Assembly: GCA_027625915.1 (NCBI GenBank)
Contig: JANTQA010000026.1
Location: 744,001 to 808,000 of the forward strand
Source: Anaeramoeba flamelloides
Taxonomy: Eukaryota; Metamonada; Anaeramoebidae
Length of the DNA stretch: 64,000 bases
Direction of reading: 5' to 3'
The position numbers were made by a program, and so were the translations under genes. Below are positions 56,726 to 64,000 of the stretch, one piece after another. The first letter of the stretch is position 1. The number at the start of each line of letters is the position of its first letter. The notes beneath the pieces are model-generated. The model searched no databases and was not told where the DNA came from. It saw only the letters and a list, made by a program, of their open reading frames with translations.

Positions 56726-59700
56726 ATTGCTTATCTAAATGCTAAAATATTATTTTTTGTAACTGTATTTCTAATTTAATTCTTAAAAATAATTTTTAAT
56801 TATATTACATTTTTCTTTTTTGTATTTAATAAAAATATACTTAGAATAAATATATATTTATTAAAAAAATCAATAAATAAAGAAAAATGTTATTAAATAC
56901 CAAAATAAATTAATAATATATTTAAAATTTAACTTAATATTGTGTTAGTGTTTTTTTTTTTATTGTATTCTCAACCTTATTGGTTTTTTAGCTCATTTTT
57001 TTAATTAATGTGGCTTCAGTTCCTTTTTATTATACACAAATTTATCATCGTCAGTTAGTAAAAAAATAATAAATTATATTTATACTTATTCTTTTACATC
57101 ATTTTTTAATATACTAAACATTTATCCGAGAAATGAGGAAGGAAAAAAAAACAATTCGTAGTTTTTATTTATGGCAAAGTTTTTTTGATAAATTTAAGGT
57201 GTAATATTAGATTGGAAATTGTAGTGATATGATTTCTCCACAAAAAATTATTGTGAACTTTTAATAGATATAATCTAAGTAGTGAACTTTAAATCACTGA
57301 TTTAAATTTTCAACAAACTAAACTAAAATTCAATTTTTTTTAAAACAGTTGAAAAATTTAAAAGTGTCATAATGATAAAATTTCATTCAAATTGAAAATA
57401 AATTTGATTTTTAAAAAATATGAAAATAATTTTTTCATCTCCATGTTTTTTTTTTTGTGCTTTATTTTTTGAATTACCTAATCTGTTATTTTTGATCAAA
57501 AAAATTTTTTTTTAATTGATGAACGAGTTATATTGGGTTATATTGGAATTATTTTAATTTAGAAGAACTCAAATCAAATCAAATGGTGGTATCTAGCTTC
57601 TGATTGATCAAATATTCCTAATAGAATTTATACAAATTTCCCAATGCATTTTCTTATTTTACTCTTTCTAAACTTTTTTAATATAATCTTGATTTATTTA
57701 TAAATAATGGTAATTATTTAGTTATTTTTTATGAGTATTGTAATTTATGAACAATTATTAACATTTCAATTAGTGAATGGTTCTGATTTATTATTTCTTC
57801 TTGAATTGATTAAATAATTTTTTTTTTTCTAAAAATTTAATTTTGGTGTTTTAAAATTTTTGAAAAGGGGTTTTTTTTTTTAATCAAAGGGGGTTGAGTT
57901 GCGAAGGGGGTACCATGGCATTGAGAGGGAATAAATGAACATTTGAAGTAAAAAATTAATTTATAATAAACTATTTTTCATAAATTTTGACTCACTTTAT
58001 AATGTTAATAGGAGTTGTTTTGAGGGTTTATTCCAGTATTCTTAACAAAAAATATTTTCAAATTTTTGAATCAGAATCATTTTTTCTAATTTTTCAAATT
58101 TTTAGTTTTTCTTTTGTTTTTCTTTTTCTTTTTCTTTTTCTTTTTTTTTTTTTTTTTCTTTTTGTTTTTTTTTTCTTTTTTATCCCCTTTTTTTGAAAAA
58201 GATATTGTGGAAAAAAAGAGATCTTCGAAAAGACAAATAATCACTAAGAAAATTTTGACTATGTAATGTCTTTGAAAATGGATTTAATTATTCATAAAAA
58301 ATCTTGTTGTTCAACTTTTTTACAGTGAAAGTCAGTTAAACAAAATCTGTAATGCTCATTTCAAAAATTGTGACTCACTTTTTTTTATTTTTTGGTTTTA
58401 TTTTTTTTTTAATTTTTAAAATATCAGGCTTTTATAGATTTAGAATAACTTAAAAGTGAATTACAAAACATATTTAGTTATTAATTGTTCTTGAATACTA
58501 AATTTTTTTTTTCAATTTATTATTTCAGGTAAGTCACAATTTTTGAAAAAGATTTTATTTCAAAATTGAAATCATTTATCCTTTTTCCTTTTTTTATTTT
58601 GAAAAATATTGTTTTTGGAATTTTTTTTAAAATAATAAGATCAATAGTGGTCAAGTAAAAGTATCTTTTTGGGGTTTTATAAAAACAGTGAGAATGGTTG
58701 GGGGGTAATAATTATTATTTTATATTGGGAATTTCTCTGATCTTCGATTAAAGATCAATACTGTATTTTTCCAATTAATAAATGAAAATTTTTATTTCAA
58801 TTTCCCACAATGTATTAATTATTATTGTTACAATCAAATTACAAGAATAAAAAATTTGTCATAGAGTTATCTCAGGGAGTTAATTTATTGCTAAAAATAT
58901 CATTTCGAAAGGATTAGTTAAATATTTTAGAGGTTTTCAACTTTTAAACGAGTAAAATATTAAAGAATGTGAACCAAAAATTTTTTGGTTTTTTAATTGG
59001 GAAATTATAGTATAAACATAGTTGTTTTTTTTTTTTTTTCAAAATGGTTGGTGAGAATTATCGGAATTCAATTTTTAAGACAAGATACTGATTTACTATA
59101 TTGATTTGATACAAATATCAAAATTTATTTAATTGGGAATTATTCTCATTATTTGTAATTGTTTAATTTAAAAATAATTGATATTTGTATATTTTATTTC
59201 GGGTACCTTTAATAGAATTATTTTTTGAAAATAATTAATTCCAAAAAAAAAAAAATGATTTGTTTCGTAATTTACAACAAAAGAACTATTCACTTAAGAT
59301 CCTTATTCCACTTTTTTGTAGATGTGGGTGTTGTTACCAAAAACATTATCAATATGGTTAAAGTTGTGAAGAAAAACTTGTGAAGGGGTCTGCTAAAAAT
59401 AACTCTATATATAGTTTAACATATATTATGAAAGCAGATTAAGTAATTTGGAAATTTTGAACACATATAATTCACGAATTTATTATTTTTGTGAATTCAT
59501 TTTCCAGAATATATCAAATATTATGAATCATTCTCGAAAAAGTGATCCTAAAATAGATGAGATTTGTCTTATATACAAAAATTAATAATTATATTCATCA
59601 CGTTGATTTATTTAGTGATAATACAAAAATCTGGATTTTGTTTTCTTTTTTGATTTAATATTTTTCATATTTTTTGTGATTTTTGACTTCAATTTGAAGA

Positions 59701-60577
59701 TATGTGTACTACATTAGGAGTTTGTATGTTTTTTTTTTTTTTTTTTCCTTTGTTCGCTGACTGGATTTTCTTTTTATATAAGGTAAGAATAGTTATAATG
59801 AAAAAATATCAGGAGGGTGCTTATTAATATTGAGATACTGAAACATGAAAGTCTGAGTAGCTTGAAAAGGAAATAAAAGAATTAAGGAAAGATTCTAAAT
59901 ATCAAGGGATTTGCAGGTAAAAAAGATTAATTAGAAAAGAGATATGATAATTATTTAAGCAGCTACGTCCTAATTTAACATGTCTGATCAAAAAGGATTC
60001 GTCTAATCGGTCTTTAATTCTTTAAAAAAACTCCTCAACAATCCTATTTTTTTCCTTGGTTGTTGCTCTCCTTTTTTAATTTCTCGAACTTGATAAAAAA
60101 AATGAATGACAAATTGCAGACCTAATTTTTAAAAACAAAAAAATTGCAAAGTGTCGTGTCTAGTATTTGAGAAAATTTTAAAAAAGATAATAGTCCCAAA
60201 TTGCTCAACATAAAAGTAGATCGGAAAAGAAAATTAATTTGAAATTTTTATTCATTTACTCTCAAACTTTTACAATCGACTATTTGTTGAAAAATAACAG
60301 GAACAAAATTTTCATTCAACTTTCAAAAAAAAAGGTGTGATAAATCATGAAAAAATTTCAAATTTTTTCCAATAAAATCAAGCTTAAATTATTAATTTCT
60401 CTTTTACAATTTAGGACTTTGATGGTTTCTTTTAATTCTTGTTATGTGATTTATTTGGAAAAGCTGAATGAAAATTTTGATCTTTTTATTTTGCAATTAG
60501 AAGTATTGTAAACTGGATTTTAAATGTCAAATTGAGAGCCTGGAAAAAAAAACAATTAAAACTCTCCCAAAACAAAA
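56726..60577. other. Gene-free DNA between converging tandem-PH and Lys-rich genes
   Basis: About 3.85 kb. It holds a possible 186-bp TIR element (58361-58546), pyrimidine runs near 58100-58190 and a short G-rich stretch near 57862-57945. The one open frame above 65 codons (57987-58196) is largely a translated T run. Confidence 0.6.
58361..58546. mobile_element. Possible 186-bp TIR element, GTGACTCAC-type ends
   Basis: TCAAAAATTGTGACTCAC at 58361 and GTAAGTCACAATTTTTGA ending at 58546 are inverted repeats with one mismatch over 18 bases. Similar single ends occur near 38268 (AAAATTGTGACTCAC) and 57984 (AATTTTGACTCAC). Confidence 0.55.
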
Positions 60578-61495
60578 CTATTTCCCAATTCTTTGGATTA
60601 CACCAAACTGTTTTTGGGAATTTTTTAGGAGTTTTTCATCTTGTTCATTCCGATCTTTAATCCTTTCAAGAATTTGTACCCCTTTCTCCATATTGCAGAT
60701 GTACTTTTTACATTGCTGCTGTGCGATCTGATCGATTTTTTCGGATTCCAGATACACCTTCTCGCGGATACATTTTGAACAGAGCAATTTGTGTCGTTGG
60801 TTATTTAAGAGCTGGAAATCTTCTTTGATGCTATTTCTCTCATTTTCAATTTTTTGGAGTTGGTGTTGTAGCTTCTGAAGCTTTGTCTGCTTTTTGCTTA
60901 TTTGCCTTCTCAACAGGTCGACGATTTTACTTTGTGATTGATTTGAATTTGGAAGCATACTACTTTGCCGATTTCTTTTTTTGATGGGTGTTCCCTTCCG
61001 GTTTGGAAACGATGTGATTCTCGTGGCTGGTGATTTTCTGATTTTTAAGACATCTTTTTGGTTTTTGGAATCTTTTTTGGTTTTTTTTTTCTTTTTTTTT
61101 GTGTTTTTCTGTGGAGAAGAAATTATGATACTTTTTTGACTAATTTCTTGATTATGCTTTTTTGTTTGTGAAAGTGGGTGAATTTCCCTTTGGCTGCTAC
61201 GAGGTGGATCATTTCTTATCACTGATTGGGTGCCGTTTGGTTTTTTTTTTGTTGATTCACTTTTTGGGATTTTTTTTTTGTTTTTCGCAATTTCTGAAGA
61301 CTTTCTTTTTTCTTTATTCTTTTTGTTTGTCTTTTTTTCCTTTTCTTTGTTCTTACCTTTCCTTGGTTTTTTAGATTGTGTTTTAATTGTACTTTTGAAA
61401 TTCTTTTTCTCAAAGTTCTCCTGTTTGGAAATTTCAAGTGACATCCAAGTAAGTTTTTTTTGTTTAAAATACGTTGTTTTCTGTTCAAGTTGGCT
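60578..61495 (-). CDS. Lys-rich coiled-coil protein of unknown function, probably the last exon
   Basis: 305 codons plus a TAG stop. The first 170 residues are extremely Lys-rich with KKKKKK-type clusters that could act as nuclear-localisation signals, plus Ser-Pro motifs. The last 110 or so form a coiled coil (LLRRQISKKQTKLQKLQHQL) followed by a CSKC pair and a helical end. The frame stays open upstream of the first Met (61444) back to a CAATTTTTAG acceptor whose TAG is an in-frame stop, so the exon probably starts at 61495 and an earlier exon lies upstream, perhaps beyond the window. If instead translation begins at 61444 the protein has 288 residues. I recognise no family. The Lys codon load exceeds that of the other genes here. 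Confidence 0.6.
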   Translation of the reverse strand, partial: SQLEQKTTYFKQKKLTWMSLEISKQENFEKKNFKSTIKTQSKKPRKGKNKEKEKKTNKKNKEKRKSSEIAKNKKKIPKSESTKKKPNGTQSVIRNDPPRSSQREIHPLSQTKKHNQEISQKSIIISSPQKNTKKKKKKTKKDSKNQKDVLKIRKSPATRITSFPNRKGTPIKKRNRQSSMLPNSNQSQSKIVDLLRRQISKKQTKLQKLQHQLQKIENERNSIKEDFQLLNNQRHKLLCSKCIREKVYLESEKIDQIAQQQCKKYICNMEKGVQILERIKDRNEQDEKLLKNSQKQFGVIQRIGK

Positions 61496-64000
61496 CTAAA
61501 AATTGTAAATATAAATTTTTCACTTGATAGACAAGAATTGAAAAAAAAAAATGTTTTATTTTAAAATTAGATTTAAGGAACAAAATCAAAGGTTTAAATA
61601 AACAAAAAAAAACATGGTAGGTAATTTCTTTGGTTCTCTTGTATTTTGTTTGCAAAGAAAATGATTGATTTTGAAAAATGATGCAGTAAATCAAATTCAT
61701 GGGTTTTTATTGTGGATTAAACTGATCAAAATAATGTGTCTTGAAAGACTATAATCTGTGTTTTAAAAAAATAATCGTGTTTTTTTTACTTATTGTTTTA
61801 CTGTAAAATCTAAAACACTGTCCAATAGTATCTCTAATTAAAAATCAATTTTGAAAGTAAAATCCTTAATGTTTGAAGTAAAAATTTTAATATATAAATT
61901 GTATTTATTCAAATTTTTTCATAATTATCAATTATTTCAAGATTTTTTGAGTTTTTTTTATTCTAAAAATTTTATTAAAAACTTACTCTATTTTTGGAGA
62001 TAAAAGTCCTAATTTGATCCTTCATTTTTAGAATTTCTGTTTTAAAGAACTTTAAGATTACAGTGTCTTATTTTCTTTAGTGTTTGTTTTCCTTTTTTTT
62101 GATTGGTTCACGTATAGTTTTCTAAAAAAAGATCCACTCATTTTATTTTGAAATAAGAATTAAACTTTTCTTTGCATATTATTTTAATAAGAGTAAAAAG
62201 AGATTTTTTGGGTTTTAAATACTATCTAAATGTTGGATCTCTAGGTTGTTGAAATATATATTTTAAAAAATAAAAACCAAACAGTGATTTGTGATTTAAA
62301 AGAAAGTCAAAAAATTTATTTGATCAAAAAATTTTTTGAAATTCTCCAAGATAAAAATCTTAAAATTTCAATTAATGTTGTTTGCCTCTTGCTTTACTAA
62401 CCTCTCACTTTATCATAAAATACTTTCATACCAAACCAATAATCTCCTCAGTATTATAAAATAAGGTTTTAAGTTAGTGAGCAAGTGTGTTTTTCATTTT
62501 TGATATTTTTTCAACAAAATTTTCAAATTCTGCATTATTGAAACCAATTCTTTACTGAATGATAAATTTTTGGAAAAAAAAAAAAAAAATAAGAATTTTT
62601 AACAAGAATTATTGGTTGTATATTCGTTTAAGTTAATAAATTTATTGTTAATAACATGAATATTATTCGATGGATATATAAGAATGATAATATATGATAA
62701 ACACAATGTGGTTCTCTTAAGAAAATATATTGATCGAATTATTTCCTCATTTACTATAACAATAATACACAAATTGTAAAAACTACAATAATCACGAATT
62801 TCAAAAATGAAATTTTTATTTTTTATTTTAAAAATTTGAGAAATATTTAATATAAATAATAAATTCAAAAAAAAAATATAAAGTGTGTGTTTGATAACAC
62901 TAAAATTTTCAAAAAAATTTGTATAAATATTATAAAAAAGAATTTAATATTATATATATATATATATATCTAATTCCTAAAGTTCTATAATTTTTTTTTT
63001 ATTTAAAAAAAAAAAATATTTTATATATAAATAAAAATATTGTTTCAAAGTAGAAAAGATAACTTGTTTGGGAACTTGAATTTTTATAACTATTCTATCA
63101 ATAGAACTAATCTTGTGTAATAGAGTAAATAGAAATTTTTTGTGTTTTGAATCTTCTATGTTTCAATATAATATAATTATGTCTAAATTCAAGCTTGTAC
63201 TCAAAAAACTTGAAAGATGATTGGGTATCCAAACCAAAATTGTGTAATTCGGTTGAATCATCTTTCCTAAATAAAAATAAATAAATGAAAAAATCATTTA
63301 TTCGTTTTAAGAATTATCACAAAAAAGAGGAAAAAAACTTTACTTTAGTACAAATACAAGAAATGTTGTAGATGGTATTAGAATAATGAAAATAATATGG
63401 AGTAGGATAAAGAGGTTTTATAATATAAGAAATAAAAACAGTTATATTAGTGTTTGTTTTAAAAAAAAATTGATCTTTTTGAAAAAAATTTCTTTTCTTG
63501 ATTTTTGAAGGTATTAGAATTTGTTGGTACTCGTAATTTGTAAAAATTGTTTGTATAGGATACAGTACTTAGTATATTTTTAAATTTTATCTTCTTATCT
63601 TGAAAGGGTAATCCTTTAATTTTTTTATATTTTTTTTTTTTACTTACAGTCAGTTCCACTTTTAAGGCACAGACTTTCAACGAAATTTAAGGCCCAATAA
63701 TCATCTCAAATTAAGGTACTAAATTCAGTTTCTAGTAAAATAATTTGTATAAAAAAAAGTTCAAAATTTTGTGCCTTAATTTAAGATTTTGGTTTACTTT
63801 AAATTTTGTTGAAATTTTGTGTTTTAAACTTGAAACTGGCTGTATATTAATTTGATTTCTTTCGCTTTTTCTTCACATAATTTATTAATATTTTTTTTTT
63901 TCATTTTTTATTAAGAAAGGTTTATTTATCTGTTACCCTCTTTTCTACCCTGGGGTAAATTAAAAAGCTTGAAATAAACCGCTATTTAAGTACAAGGTGT
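61496..64000. other. AT-rich DNA upstream of the Lys-rich gene
   Basis: About 2.5 kb to the window edge, either intron or intergenic. It contains AT microsatellite runs near 62953-62970, a 196-bp MITE (63647-63842), and no supported exon. Confidence 0.5.
63647..63842 (+). mobile_element. 196-bp MITE, CAGTCAGTTCCA family, copy 2
   Basis: The left end is CAGTCAGTTCCACTTTTAAG; the right end reverse complement is CAGCCAGTTTCAAGTTTAA. Both are flanked by TA. The terminal repeats extend about 40 bp with mismatches. A mariner-type target site and ends beginning CAG suggest mobilisation by a Tc1/mariner-like transposase encoded elsewhere. Confidence 0.82.

Noticed and set aside
57987-58196. Hydrophobic 69-codon frame that looks like a membrane protein
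   Set aside because: Most of it is a translated T-rich run; the Met-led start is not followed by varied sequence.
1-64000. tRNA, rRNA or CRISPR arrays
   Set aside because: No T-loop-like GGTTCGAATCC, no GC-rich rRNA block, and no regularly spaced short repeats with unique spacers were seen by eye; a covariance-model scan was not possible.
1-64000. Alternative genetic code
   Set aside because: All accepted genes read through with standard codons and end in TAA or TAG. No in-frame stop needed reassignment apart from the homopolymer frame switch at 241-261.

Overview
This is nuclear DNA of a very AT-rich protist. The genes are interrupted by GT-AG introns, stops are TAA (once TAG), and proteins carry Asn, Gln, Lys and Glu homopolymer runs. 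Coding sequence is about 16.5 kb of the 64 kb; the rest is AT-rich DNA full of inverted-repeat elements. The style fits an amoeboid or flagellate lineage (Anaeramoeba-like or dictyostelid-like); I cannot fix the taxon. A complete Miro gene implies mitochondria or a derived organelle.

Layout: 1-1340 (+) 3' part of a PX-BAR sorting nexin; 11711-6174 (-) a coiled-coil/RGS/DUF547 protein in four exons; 19606-30320 (+) the proteasome activator PSME4/Blm10 (PA200), 1992 aa in four exons; 31046-31146 (+) a possible lone first exon; 36012-42423 (+) Miro, 622 aa in four exons; 49035-43168 (-) a Dbp5/DDX19-like DEAD-box helicase, 896 aa in three exons, with a long poly-Gln/RGG N-terminus; 52483-56725 (+) a tandem-PH protein with an EF-hand-like tail; 61495-60578 (-) a Lys-rich coiled-coil protein of unknown function. 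I rebuilt splice sites by hand: all joined exon sets keep frame, and the PSME4, Miro and Dbp5 joins also restore family alignments.

Two things stand out. First, intron size is bimodal: eight introns of 93-331 nt and five of 2.7-4.4 kb, with exactly one giant intron in each of the five fully resolved genes. Second, giant introns and intergenic DNA share short non-autonomous families with terminal inverted repeats (Tc1/mariner-like ends with TA duplications, TTAAGGG ends, CAGTCAAAGGGG ends, CCCTTAGCACCC ends, GTGAAAAAAATACC ends) plus several long, nearly perfect hairpins. No transposase, tRNA, rRNA or CRISPR array was recognised. The genes are unrelated housekeeping and signalling functions (proteasome, organelle movement, mRNA export, membrane and G-protein signalling) with no operon-like logic.
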